DNA of 64,000 nucleotides from NCBI RefSeq assembly GCF_002891295.1, contig NZ_LGUI01000012.1, positions 62,001-126,000 of the forward strand, read 5' to 3'. Each line of letters opens with the position of its first letter. Position 1 is the first letter of the stretch. Made by a program: the position numbers and the translations under genes. Shown piece by piece: positions 7,406 to 15,696 of the stretch. Origin of the DNA: Streptomyces eurocidicus. Its GTDB lineage: Bacteria; Actinomycetota; Actinomycetes; Streptomycetales; Streptomycetaceae. Under the pieces are notes generated by a model, which was not told where the DNA came from, did no database searches, and saw only the letters and a program-made list of their open reading frames with translations.

Positions 7406-9742
7406 ATGCTCACGTACCACCAGGTCATGACCACGGACCTCGCTCTGCTGACCACGGCGGCCGCGCAGTGGGACGCGGCGGCGAAGGACATGGAATCCGT
7501 CCAGAAGACGTACAACAGCCAGGTCCGCAACGTAGGCATCGACGACCAGTGGCAGGGAGTCGCCCGCACCTTCGCCCAACTGGCCAACACCCGCACCTAT
7601 GAGCAGTACACGGCCGCGGCAACCGAGGCCCGCGCGATCGCCTCACTGCTGCGGGACGCGCACGCGCAGTTCGTGGACCTGCGAGGCAAGCTCAAAGCGG
7701 CGGTCGCCGAAGCCGCCGAAAAAGACATGAAGATCGACGACAACGGCAAGGCGACCTGGACCAAGCGCAACGACCCCGGCGTGAAGAACGACCCCGACGC
7801 CGCGACCGCCATCCCCAAGGCCGAAGCTGCCTGGACCGAGCGCATAGCCGACTTCGTCCAGCAATTCGACGACGCCGACCAAGGCGTCAAGCTGGCCCTG
7901 GCGGCGGCCACGCAGGACTCCGACCCGAACGACGGGATCGACCACGGGTTCAACGCCAAGGCCGAGGGCGACATCGAGGTCGTCGAGGGCCGGCGCCAGG
8001 CCGAGCTGGCGACCAAGCTCAACTCCACGGGCCATCTCAATGACAAGGAGATGGCCGAGATGCGACGGCTCTTCCGCGACAACGGGAAGAACAAGGAGTT
8101 CAGTCAGACCCTGCTGAACACCCTCGGCTCGGCGAACACCATCAAGTTCACCAACAAGATGAACGACCTGGCCTATTTCGACGACAAGAAGCACAAGGAC
8201 GACTACCTGAGCCTGGAAAAGGGCATGGCGGTCAGCCTCGCCACGGGCACGCGGGCTCCCGACTTTAAGGGCCAGGACGGGAAACCGCTGAAGTATGGTT
8301 CCGCCGCGTACACAAAGGCATACCAGGACTGGCTCAAGTCGCCTGACGCGCGCTTCTACAACCATTGGCGCGAAGACCTCAGAAAAACAGGCATCGATCA
8401 GTACAAGCTCAAGGCGGCCACCGAAAAGACCAACGTCATCGCGATGGGCCACGACCAGAAGGTCCGCGGCTACCAAGGTCTTCTGACGCTGATGCAGCAA
8501 GGCGGGTCCTACTCCCCACAGTTCTTGGCCGATGTCACCGACGACATGGTGGCCGCGGAGAAGAAGGACAAGAACCTCTGGGATCTCCACGGAACGTTCG
8601 AGGGGAAGAATGACGGCTGGTTCGCGAACGACCCCGTCGACGCCGCGCTCGGCATCATGAGCCGGGACCCCGACACGGCGACCGCCTACCTGGACCCCGG
8701 CGCGGGAGGCAAGGATGCCCAGCACCGGAACAACGAAAGACTGAACTACTTCCTCCACGACCGCGACTGGGACGTGACCAACACGACCAAATGGAACGGC
8801 AACATCGAGCACCGCGCCGGGGACACCGAGGACAAGGACAGCCGCGTGGGTCTCGGTGCGGCGCTCGAAGCCGCCGCCACCGGCCGCGAGCCGGGAAGCC
8901 CTGTCGGCAAGCCCGGCCCGCACAGCGAGGGGCAGGCGCGCGTCATGCAGGACACCATCGCCACTCTTGACCTCGAGAAGGGCGGGCAGAAGATCCACCC
9001 CAATCTTCAGCAGCCCGTAGGGCATGCCCTGGTCGACTACGTGGCCGACACTCACGAGATTTCCAAGGGGCGGATCGGGGAATTCGGACGCTCCGCAGGG
9101 AAGACAGATATCTGGTCCGACAACGGCCGCAGTCATATCACCGTCCCGCCGGACAGCCTCATTCGCGTCATGCGCGGCGCCGCCGAGAACGACTCCATCT
9201 TCGCCCAGCTCTACGAGGCAGAGCGATTCTACGGCGCGGAAGCTCTCGTCAAAGCAGCGAAGGAACCCGGCGTGGGGCGCGAGAACTGGGCCGTCCCCAT
9301 TCAGGACACAGCAGGCGCTCTGGGCACACTCAATGCAATCGGTGCCGATAAATACCTGGACCAACGAGACGACAAGGCTCAATGGGCCAACGACATGTCG
9401 AAGCACGCCTATCACGTCGGCGGAACGCCGATCACGATGATTCCCATCGTAGGGGACGAAGCGCAGCGCGTACTGGACGAGGCCACCTACGCGTGGGCCA
9501 AGGACGTCATATCCGAAGCAGATCTAATAGCCCAGAAGAAGCTGGACGCAAACAGGGCAGCAGGAATCGACGGAACAAACGAACTCATTGACTCCTGGGC
9601 CAAGGAACGGAAGATACCGGCCAAGATTCAGACCAACGAGGAATGGCAGGAGAACCCGGCACTCGCCAATCTCAAGATGGCCGCCGGCCAGGAATCAGCC
9701 GTGCGGCGCAACAACGCACTCGACGCTCTCGGCAGGCATTGA
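7406..9742 (+). CDS. Large protein with WXG-like N-terminus, candidate T7SS substrate (DUF6571-like)
   Basis: 778 residues, no signal peptide. The first ~110 residues (MLTYHQVMTTDL... W49-Q-G51 ... YTAAATEAR ... FVDLRGKL) read as two helices with a WXG turn, as in WXG100/LXG-type substrates. The overall pattern matches Streptomyces proteins filed as DUF6571. The middle and end are acidic, soluble and Asp/Lys-rich. One short hydrophobic stretch near residue 675 (TPITMIPIVGDE) is seen and no catalytic motif is recognised. The start ATG 7406 has GGAG close by and AAAGGAA 12 bases upstream. It probably uses the neighbouring EccC machinery. A toxin or structural role cannot be told from sequence. 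Confidence 0.72.
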   Translation: MLTYHQVMTTDLALLTTAAAQWDAAAKDMESVQKTYNSQVRNVGIDDQWQGVARTFAQLANTRTYEQYTAAATEARAIASLLRDAHAQFVDLRGKLKAAVAEAAEKDMKIDDNGKATWTKRNDPGVKNDPDAATAIPKAEAAWTERIADFVQQFDDADQGVKLALAAATQDSDPNDGIDHGFNAKAEGDIEVVEGRRQAELATKLNSTGHLNDKEMAEMRRLFRDNGKNKEFSQTLLNTLGSANTIKFTNKMNDLAYFDDKKHKDDYLSLEKGMAVSLATGTRAPDFKGQDGKPLKYGSAAYTKAYQDWLKSPDARFYNHWREDLRKTGIDQYKLKAATEKTNVIAMGHDQKVRGYQGLLTLMQQGGSYSPQFLADVTDDMVAAEKKDKNLWDLHGTFEGKNDGWFANDPVDAALGIMSRDPDTATAYLDPGAGGKDAQHRNNERLNYFLHDRDWDVTNTTKWNGNIEHRAGDTEDKDSRVGLGAALEAAATGREPGSPVGKPGPHSEGQARVMQDTIATLDLEKGGQKIHPNLQQPVGHALVDYVADTHEISKGRIGEFGRSAGKTDIWSDNGRSHITVPPDSLIRVMRGAAENDSIFAQLYEAERFYGAEALVKAAKEPGVGRENWAVPIQDTAGALGTLNAIGADKYLDQRDDKAQWANDMSKHAYHVGGTPITMIPIVGDEAQRVLDEATYAWAKDVISEADLIAQKKLDANRAAGIDGTNELIDSWAKERKIPAKIQTNEEWQENPALANLKMAAGQESAVRRNNALDALGRH

Positions 9743-9748
9743 TCAATC

Positions 9749-10804
9749 ATGGCTCTCTCGAAGAAACAGCGCCGCATCCGGAACATCGGGCTGCCGATCG
9801 TCGTCTGCATGGGAATCCTGGCCGGGTTGCACATAACGTTCAACACCAACACTTTTGGCCCCGACCGACCCTGCAACGGGTTGGTGAGCGCCCAGGACAT
9901 GCAAGACGCGGCGGGAGGGTCGGGGCGTTTGTCTTCACGCCAGCACCCCGCCTCAATCGGGCATGACGAAAATGAATTCACCTGCACGACTCGAGTCAAA
10001 AATTCATTGCCTGGCCGCAATAACATAACGATCGATATCCGCGCCGAAGATACGGCAACGGCGGACTTCCCCTTCTCCATACCAAACTGGGGTCACACAA
10101 CGCCCGACATGGCCTACTTCAACGGCGGCGGCGTCTCCGATACAAACGGATGGGTCCTCCTCCCGGAAAAATGCTGGAGCAGCAAGTCCCGCTCCAATCC
10201 TCGGAACTCCGCGGTCCGCAGGGTCGTCACGATCAATATTGCCGATGGGCACGGAGACAGTTTGAAGGTCGCCCGACTCCTCACCAATGCCGCGAATTCT
10301 GTGGCTGAGAAATCAGGGTGCGCCTCCCCCGAAACACCGGTTCCCAGCGAGCTGCAACTCCCCGCGAAGCCTCGGCAAGCTGAGCCGGGCGCGGCTTGCG
10401 CGCTGCCCGGCTTCAAGTTGCCGGAAACAATTTCGTCTGAGGTCCTCACACCTTGGGAGAGTCGCACGCAGGACTTCTCTTCCACCTGGCTGTGTCACCT
10501 GAGCAAGGAAAACGAGGGCACTCCCTTTACCAGTTTCGCAGTGTCTCAGGACCCCCGGCTCGTCGCGAGCCTTGCCCAGGCTGTCGGCACCGGGAAGGTC
10601 GGCACAGGATGGCAGGCACGTGGCCACATCGGGAAGGTCGTAGCGAACTGTGCGGGGAAAGAGACGTTCTTCGGAATGAACTCGTACGCCGCTGGCTGGA
10701 CCAATGCTGAACACGAAAGACTCCTCCCTGACGACCGCGCCCTCTTCGTATCGTTCGTGAAGGCAGCCAGCGAAAAACTGGGCTGCGCGAAGATAACCCC
10801 GTAG
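9749..10804 (+). CDS. Membrane-anchored Cys-rich exported protein, paralogue 1
   Basis: 351 residues. A short basic N-terminus (MALSKKQRRIRN) precedes one TM segment (~residues 13-31), so the bulk faces outside. The exported part holds two tandem lobes with paired Cys: C-N-G-L...C-T-T and a WVLLPEKC lobe ending EKSGC, then ACALPGFKLP...TWLC...NC...EKLGC. The same layout occurs in the protein at 11315 and in the remnant at 12512. It begins 6 bases after the 778-residue gene, suggesting one operon. No enzyme motif is seen. Position and paralogy suggest a surface receptor or protection protein for the preceding product (inference). Confidence 0.68.
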   Translation: MALSKKQRRIRNIGLPIVVCMGILAGLHITFNTNTFGPDRPCNGLVSAQDMQDAAGGSGRLSSRQHPASIGHDENEFTCTTRVKNSLPGRNNITIDIRAEDTATADFPFSIPNWGHTTPDMAYFNGGGVSDTNGWVLLPEKCWSSKSRSNPRNSAVRRVVTINIADGHGDSLKVARLLTNAANSVAEKSGCASPETPVPSELQLPAKPRQAEPGAACALPGFKLPETISSEVLTPWESRTQDFSSTWLCHLSKENEGTPFTSFAVSQDPRLVASLAQAVGTGKVGTGWQARGHIGKVVANCAGKETFFGMNSYAAGWTNAEHERLLPDDRALFVSFVKAASEKLGCAKITP

Positions 10805-10915
10805 ACTTCGGCGGCGAAATCCGGTGAGCGCAGGCTGGCGGGGCCAAACCACTGACTGCCTTCACCGAAGAAGCCCCAAGGAGACACGGGTGCTCGAACC
10901 TGACCACTCCACAAG

Positions 10916-11314
10916 ATGAGCGAATATCCGATGCAAATCCAGATATCACCCTCGGAAGATAACTCTTCCACAGGTAGCGGAAGAAGAGCTCGCAAGGTCA
11001 GCACGCTCCTGCTCGGGATGCTTTCAGTCGGGGCCGCCCTGTCCCTTCTCGTACCGGTCGAGTTCGACAGGACTCGCGGAATATTCGAGATGGAAACCAC
11101 CCACCTGAGGTGCGGGTCCGTCGTTTTCCCGCGAGAAGAGACGGGTGCCACTGCCTATAACGTCGAATGCGGCACCGCCCGTACGCAGCGCTTGGGGTAC
11201 GCCGGCCTGTCCTTGGCTGCGGGCGGTTTGGTGGGAGCATTCTGTCTGGCCAGGCGTGGTCGGCACGACCGTCCCGGGCAGGACTTCCGGAACGGCAGCA
11301 GTGAGGTGAGCTGA
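10916..11314 (+). CDS. Small two-TM membrane protein
   Basis: 132 residues. A polar N-terminus (~25 residues) is followed by a hydrophobic helix (~28-47). An extracellular loop of ~45 residues has two Cys (HLRCGSV and VECGTA). A second helix (~93-111) and a basic tail RRGRHDRPG complete it. Unrecognised. It is sandwiched between the two Cys-rich paralogues, and the next gene starts directly after its stop (TGA-ATG), indicating coupled translation. The ribosome site for ATG 10916 is weak; ATG 10931 is an alternative. Confidence 0.62.
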   Translation: MSEYPMQIQISPSEDNSSTGSGRRARKVSTLLLGMLSVGAALSLLVPVEFDRTRGIFEMETTHLRCGSVVFPREETGATAYNVECGTARTQRLGYAGLSLAAGGLVGAFCLARRGRHDRPGQDFRNGSSEVS

Positions 11315-12421
11315 ATGTTCCGCCGAAATTCTGACCAGGCACTCTCCAGACGTACGAAGGTCGTTTCCGTCGTCTCCGTGGTAGGTATAGCGGTCGGCGG
11401 AGCTCTGGCTGTCTTCGCTTGGAACCGTGCGGACGAGACCACCGCCCGTGAGACTTTTTGCTGGAACAGCCTGTCCAGGGAGGATGTCGCCTCGGTCGGG
11501 GTGAAAGGATCGGGCTACTCGTCGCAGGACTCCCAGAGCCCGGCCGACCTCACCCTGACACAGCTTTGCCAGGTCTCCACCAGACCTGACGCCACGGTAC
11601 CCACGTTCGCTCTGAAGTACGGCGGATCCTCGTCCGACTGGCCCTACGGAACCCGCTCGAACTCCAGCAACATGGGTCAGTACGTCCAGCGCTTCCCCCT
11701 CGGCAACGGACTCAACGGCTGGGCCGGCCACAATGAAGCGGCCGTGTGGCTTCCTGATGCCTGCAAGCGTGCGGCAAAAAGCAACGGCAACCCTGTACAG
11801 GTGACGCTCACCCTTGGAGACAATCAGGAAGACACCTGGGGAGCACAGGAGACACGGACACGGATGGGCCGGGTGCTCATGAAGGCCGCCACGACCTTGG
11901 CCGGAGAGCTGGGCTGCTCTACAGAGGGTTTCACCGCGCCCGGGTCGACGCCAAAGCCGCCCGCCGAGCGCAGAACACCGCTCGATCATGCCTGCGGGCT
12001 CGCCGGTTTCTCCCCTCTCCGGGAAAGGGCCTCCACATCGGACGTCCGGGAGATTGTGTCCGGGGACGACTACCGGACGTGGAGTTGCGTCCTCCAGCAG
12101 CCCGACGGACTACGCCTGGCCGCGTTCAGCGTGACCACCAATCCCCAGTTGGTCGGCGAGTACGCCCGGAAGGTGTCTCCGAACAAGCCGGGCGACGCTC
12201 AGTGGAACGGTGAGAGTGCCGTTGCCGATCGAAGCCCCTCCGTACTGGTGGGATGCAAGGACAGCCAGGCCCTCATTCGCGTGTCCTACCCGGACAGCAA
12301 GGAAGAAGCGGAGGACCACCGGCGGGCAGCGGAACATCTCGCGCCTCAGCAGGATCTGTTCGAGGGCTTCGCCCGGGCAGTGACGAAGCGGATGGGGTGC
12401 GAACTGCCGACCCACGGCTGA
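11315..12421 (+). CDS. Membrane-anchored Cys-rich exported protein, paralogue 2
   Basis: 368 residues with the same architecture as the 9749 gene. A basic N-terminus (MFRRNSDQALSRRTK) and one TM (~16-35) precede an exported lobe with FCWNSL, LCQV and WLPDACKRA ending GELGC. The second lobe has HACGLAGFSPL, WSCVLQ, FSVTTNPQLV, a Cys in VLVGCKD, and FEGFARAVTKRMGC. The shared FxV...P.LV and F..FA/V...K.GC signatures match paralogue 1 closely. Ribosome site GAGGTGA overlaps the upstream gene end. Function unknown; extracytoplasmic location inferred. Confidence 0.7.
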   Translation: MFRRNSDQALSRRTKVVSVVSVVGIAVGGALAVFAWNRADETTARETFCWNSLSREDVASVGVKGSGYSSQDSQSPADLTLTQLCQVSTRPDATVPTFALKYGGSSSDWPYGTRSNSSNMGQYVQRFPLGNGLNGWAGHNEAAVWLPDACKRAAKSNGNPVQVTLTLGDNQEDTWGAQETRTRMGRVLMKAATTLAGELGCSTEGFTAPGSTPKPPAERRTPLDHACGLAGFSPLRERASTSDVREIVSGDDYRTWSCVLQQPDGLRLAAFSVTTNPQLVGEYARKVSPNKPGDAQWNGESAVADRSPSVLVGCKDSQALIRVSYPDSKEEAEDHRRAAEHLAPQQDLFEGFARAVTKRMGCELPTHG

Positions 12422-12445
12422 CCCCATCTGACGGGGAGCAGGTGA

Positions 12446-12478
12446 CGCCCCGGCGCCAGGCTGATGTCGCCTGGGGCG
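12446..12478 (+). terminator. Imperfect hairpin after paralogue 2
   Basis: CGCCCC...CAGGC pairs imperfectly with GCCTGGGGCG about 25 bases past the stop at 12421, with a 7-base loop. Probably ends the island operon. Confidence 0.4.
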
Positions 12479-12511
12479 GATGCCGACGCGCAGGAACCGT
12501 GAGGGACTCGG

Positions 12512-12966
12512 GTGGGCCCTTCCTTGGATCGGGACTCTCACGGACGCAAGATCCGCCTGCTCACCACGGTTCGCCCGAGCGAGGACAACACGGCTGCCGC
12601 CTTGCGCATCGCTGCCTCCATGGCCAACAAGGCATCCGAAAAGCTCGGCTGCGGCGCAAAGCCGCTGCCCCTGCCGAAACACACTCAGCCCGAGGAGTCG
12701 GCCGCGGTTCCGTTGAAGGACGCGGCCGGCACGATGTGCGGATGGCTGGCCGACGCCCCGCTCCCCAAGAACGCGTCCGGAGAGCCCTGGATGGTGGTGG
12801 CACCTGCCGGCGACCAGGCTCCGATCACCAGCTGCCGGCTCATAGATGGAAAGGATGCGATCTGCGCACACTGCTCGTCACGTTCGCCCAGAACCAGGCG
12901 AAACGGCACGGCTGTACGGATCTTTCGCTCCCCAGCGAGGAGACCCGGCAGCGCTTGCAGCGATAA
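12512..12966 (+). pseudogene. Decayed third Cys-rich paralogue (5' lost, internal deletion, frameshift)
   Basis: Frame 2 reads IRLLTTVRPSEDN...MANKASEKLGC then TMCGWLADAPLP...ITSCRLIDGKDA. This matches the end of lobe 1 and the start of lobe 2 in the 9749 and 11315 proteins, including the 32-residue spacing between the lobe-2 Cys pair. Near 12860 the match jumps by one base into frame 1, LRTLLVTFAQNQAKRHGC, the C-terminal F..F....K.GC motif. About 70 residues that separate these parts in the intact paralogues are missing. The N-terminal TM and first lobe are absent. It ends at the TAA at 12964. Confidence 0.6.
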
Positions 12967-12989
12967 CTGGGCGCCCGGGCCACGGTCTC

Positions 12990-13184
12990 TCAGAGCAGGT
13001 GGTCGAGGTCTCCGCGCTTCGCGGCCTCGATGAGGTTGCGGAGGCCCTCGCGGGTCGTGACGACCAGTTCCTTGGGGCGGGTCGTCTCTCTGAGTATGGG
13101 AGTGCCGTCTGCGGCGTGGCCGATCTGGATGCATGCGTTGCCGCCATTGCCGCAGAAGGGTTCCTGCCACTGGATCTCGTACAT
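12990..13184 (-). CDS. DUF397 domain protein
   Basis: 64 residues matching the small DUF397 family: IQWQEPFCGNGGNACIQI, then DGTPILRETTRPKELVVTT and a helical end RNLIEAAKRGDLDHLL. DUF397 proteins in Streptomyces are nearly always next to an XRE regulator of the WhiJ/Scr1 type and probably act as its partner, as for the pair here. It starts 11 bases after the XRE gene on the same strand. Ribosome site AAGGCTCCGAG precedes ATG 13184. Confidence 0.85.
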   Translation of the reverse strand: MYEIQWQEPFCGNGGNACIQIGHAADGTPILRETTRPKELVVTTREGLRNLIEAAKRGDLDHLL

Positions 13185-13195
13185 CTCGGAGCCTT

Positions 13196-14047
13196 TCAGA
13201 GCTGCTGAGCGATCGCGTGGATGAGCTGGCGTGAGTCTTCCTCACTGAGTGCGCTCAGCTCCATCTTGCTCAAGAGCTCCCGGTAGTTGGCAAGCTGCAT
13301 TCCGGAGTCGATGAACACGGAGCCGTGCGAGGCGTCCAGTTGCACCGTGTCGAGCTCGGTCACCGGACCGTGCGCGTAGAGGATCGTCTGACCGGCTCCC
13401 GGAAAGCCGCCTGCCGTGAACGGGATGACCCGAAGGCTGACGTGGTCACGCTCGCCCGACTCCAGCAGATGCTTGAGTTGGGCGCGGGCGACGTCGCGGC
13501 CGCCGAACTGCATGTGCAGCGCGCTCTCGTGAATGATCGCGTCATAGGCGGGCGGGTCGTCCCGATCCAGGACCTGGCGCCGCTCCAACCGCTGGGCCAC
13601 TCGCAGGCGTGTCTCCTCTTCCGGGAGCTGAGGGATCACCATCTCGAAGAGAGCCCGCGCGTGATCCGCTGTCTGGAGCAGACCGGGGACGTGGGACGTC
13701 AGGGCGTTACGAAGCCGCAACGCATGCCACTCCAGCTCGGCGATGTCCAGGAAGTGGGCGGGAAGTGCCCCTCTGTACTGCTCCCACCAGCCCTTCGTGT
13801 GGTCCTGCGCCATGTCGGCAAGAGCCTGCACCAGGCCGGCGTCGGGGCAGCGATAGTTGCAGGCGAGTGTGCGCACGCGGGCGGCGCTGATGCCGAAGCG
13901 TCCCGCCTCCGTGTTGGAGATACGGGTGCGGTCGACCCCGAGCAGGGCGGCAGCGTCCGACGCCGACATGCCCGCCTGCTCGCGCAGCTGCCGCAGCGCG
14001 GCTCCCAGGCGCCTCTGACGGATGGTCGGGTTGCTCCTCGGTGGCAT
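13196..14047 (-). CDS. XRE-family regulator with DUF5753 (WhiJ/Scr1-like)
   Basis: 283 residues. The N-terminal helix-turn-helix (~10-65: LGAALRQLREQAGMSASDAAALLGVDRTRISNTEAG) is a typical XRE DNA-binding domain. The remainder is the DUF5753 region, with GLLQTADHARALFE, RLERRQVLDRDDPP, LHMQFGG and PFTAGGFPGAGQ. Such proteins form multi-copy developmental regulatory modules with DUF397 partners and are sometimes treated as antitoxin-like. Start ATG 14047 follows GGAAGGGG. The divergent spacer upstream has paired repeats likely to be its operators. Confidence 0.9.
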   Translation of the reverse strand: MPPRSNPTIRQRRLGAALRQLREQAGMSASDAAALLGVDRTRISNTEAGRFGISAARVRTLACNYRCPDAGLVQALADMAQDHTKGWWEQYRGALPAHFLDIAELEWHALRLRNALTSHVPGLLQTADHARALFEMVIPQLPEEETRLRVAQRLERRQVLDRDDPPAYDAIIHESALHMQFGGRDVARAQLKHLLESGERDHVSLRVIPFTAGGFPGAGQTILYAHGPVTELDTVQLDASHGSVFIDSGMQLANYRELLSKMELSALSEEDSRQLIHAIAQQL

Positions 14048-14115
14048 GGGTCCCCTTCCTGAAAACCGGCACCAGTCTGCCCGTCGCGAAGCGGCCGGAT
14101 CCAGCGGTTACTGGA

Positions 14116-14168
14116 GTAGCACAGGGTTTCCGGTGAGTAGGTAGCACAGGGCTTCCTTCTGCGCTACC
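14116..14168. promoter_or_regulatory. Paired repeats, probable operators of the XRE regulator
   Basis: Direct repeats GTAGCACAGGGTTTCC (14116-14131) and GTAGCACAGGGCTTCC (14141-14156) are spaced 25 bp start to start. The second also forms an inverted repeat GGTAGC (14140-14145) / GCTACC (14163-14168). They lie in the divergent spacer between the XRE gene and the RsbW-like gene, where autoregulation is expected. No clear -10/-35 pair was seen. Confidence 0.5.
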
Positions 14169-14330
14169 TTCGGTGTTGCCTAGCTCACACGCCGTGGGGC
14201 CGGAAGTGCACCGCGCGAGCATGCCCACCTGCCCTGGGGTGGGTGCGCCCGCGCCCAGGGAGGCAGGCCACCGGTAGCCGCGTTCGCGTGCGAGCACTCC
14301 TTCACCCGCTGAGCGCCCGGAGTGACGCGC

Positions 14331-14819
14331 ATGAGCCACAACACCCCCTGCCTATCCCACCTGATGGGGACGTCCGCCCCCTTCGAACCCGCCCCCGGAA
14401 ACCTGAGCTACTCCCTCGGCCTGCCCTCCGACGCGTACAGCCTCGGCATGGCCCGAACCGTCGTACGGCGCGTCCTGTGCGAGCACGGGCTCGCCGGGAT
14501 GGCCGAGCTGGGCGTGCTCGCCACGTCCGAACTCCTCGCGAACGCCTGCCTGTTCACGCCCGGCAAAGCGGCGACCCTCTCCGTCCGCTGGCGGTTCGGC
14601 GTCCTCCGCCTGACCGTCTTCGACGAGCACCCCCGGCACCCGGCCGGCCTGCGCGAGGCGTGCCGAGCGCGGCGGAGAGCCGCTCTGTCCACGCTGGACG
14701 CCGTCGTCGACGCCTGCGGCGGCATCTGCGGCCTGGACGAGAGCGCGGCACCGCTGGGCGGCAGCAAGATGTGGGCCGTGTTCTCGCGGGAGGCGGCAGA
14801 GAATTACGCCCTGCTCTGA
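14331..14819 (+). CDS. RsbW-like ATP-binding protein (HATPase_c_2)
   Basis: 162 residues, GHKL-type ATPase fold as in anti-sigma factor kinases. The N box is recognisable in LGVLATSELLANACLF, and a weak G1-like region (LTVFDEHPRHP) and CGLDESAAPLGGSKMWAVF follow. These soluble Streptomyces proteins usually accompany WhiJ/DUF397 modules (AbaA-like clusters). The start is ATG 14331, 5 bases after GGAGTGA; the in-frame GTG 14322 overlaps that site. Whether it phosphorylates an anti-anti-sigma factor is unknown. Confidence 0.82.
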   Translation: MSHNTPCLSHLMGTSAPFEPAPGNLSYSLGLPSDAYSLGMARTVVRRVLCEHGLAGMAELGVLATSELLANACLFTPGKAATLSVRWRFGVLRLTVFDEHPRHPAGLREACRARRRAALSTLDAVVDACGGICGLDESAAPLGGSKMWAVFSREAAENYALL

Positions 14820-14956
14820 GGGCCTTGTTCGAACCGGGTCTGCGGCTCGCCGGTCCGGAGTACGCTGCTCACGGATTGTCCGCGACGCACGTCAACTCGC
14901 TTGACGATGTTGCACTCCGGCGAAATTCGCGCACCGTGAAAGGCGGCCCCTGACCG

Positions 14957-15184
14957 ATGGACGAACACGAGAAGGCCGAGCTGTACGCCATGGACATCTC
15001 GGGCGCCGAGTGGCTGAGCGCACCCGACGCCACGACGGAGGAGCGCGTCGAGATCGCGTACCTTCCGGGTGGCGCGGTGGCGATGAGGTCGTCCGCCGAC
15101 CCGGAGACCGTACTGCGGTACACGGAGGCCGAATGGCACGCGTTCGTGCTGGGCGTACGGGACGGCGAATTCGACCTGACCTGA
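14957..15184 (+). CDS. DUF397 domain protein
   Basis: 75 residues of the DUF397 family. Typical parts are an acidic start, ISGAEWLSAP, VEIAYLPGGAVAMRSSADP and the signature end LRYTEAEWHAFVLGVRDGEFDL. It is the second DUF397 gene of the module, downstream of the RsbW-like gene on the plus strand. The ribosome site (AAAGGCGG) is rather far from ATG 14957. Confidence 0.85.
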   Translation: MDEHEKAELYAMDISGAEWLSAPDATTEERVEIAYLPGGAVAMRSSADPETVLRYTEAEWHAFVLGVRDGEFDLT

Positions 15185-15186
15185 GT

Positions 15187-15265
15187 CGTACGGGATCCAC
15201 GGGTCCCGTACGGCGGTACGCGAACGGGGGTGGGAAGCCGGTGGCCGGCTCTCCCACCCCCGTTC
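15187..15265. terminator. Double hairpin between convergent DUF397 and esxA
   Basis: CGTACGGGA (15187-15195) pairs with TCCCGTACG (15204-15212). A larger stem GAACGGGGGTGGGA (15222-15235) pairs with TCCCACCCCCGTTC (15252-15265), with an inner GCCGG/CCGGC. The position between converging genes supports bidirectional termination. Confidence 0.7.
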
Positions 15266-15290
15266 GTCGAGGGTCACCGCTTCATCGGTA

Positions 15291-15596
15291 TCAGTAGCTG
15301 ATGTCGAAAAGCGTCGAAGCCTTCTTGTCGGTCGCGTAGTAGTGCTCGCTACCGGTCATGACGAGCTTCGCGATCTCGTCCAGCGTGGTCTGGATGTGCT
15401 CGCTCCGCTGCCGGAACATCGCGTTCGCGCTCATCATCATCTGGTGGGCCTGGCCCTCCCAGCCGTGCGCGACATCGCTGACGGCCTTCTGCATGGCGTC
15501 CAGCTCCTGCCGGATCACGCCTGCGGCCGCCCGGATGTCCTTGGCGGTCTCCGAAAGCGAGCCGTAATGAACGACAAGTTCGCCGTTGTCTGCCAT
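15291..15596 (-). CDS. esxA: WXG100 protein EsxA-like, T7SS substrate
   Basis: 101 residues forming a helix-turn-helix hairpin with W-E-G at the turn (DVAHGWEGQAHQM) and a C-terminal HYYATDKKAS that fits the YxxxD/E export signal recognised by EccC. The start is ATG 15596 after AGGGTGGGGAC; an upstream ATG at 15626 would add a poorly conserved DDDTTEGG prefix. It is the last gene of the esx operon, 100 bases after its partner. In S. coelicolor, EsxA and EsxB are a secreted heterodimer needed for normal sporulation. Confidence 0.92.
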   Translation of the reverse strand: MADNGELVVHYGSLSETAKDIRAAAGVIRQELDAMQKAVSDVAHGWEGQAHQMMMSANAMFRQRSEHIQTTLDEIAKLVMTGSEHYYATDKKASTLFDISY

Positions 15597-15696
15597 GTCC
15601 CCACCCTCTGTGGTGTCGTCATCCAAAAATCGGCGCTCACCGCCGCGCCTCGGCCGCGGCTCCCGCCTTCACCCGGACCGGGGTCCGGGCCCGTAC

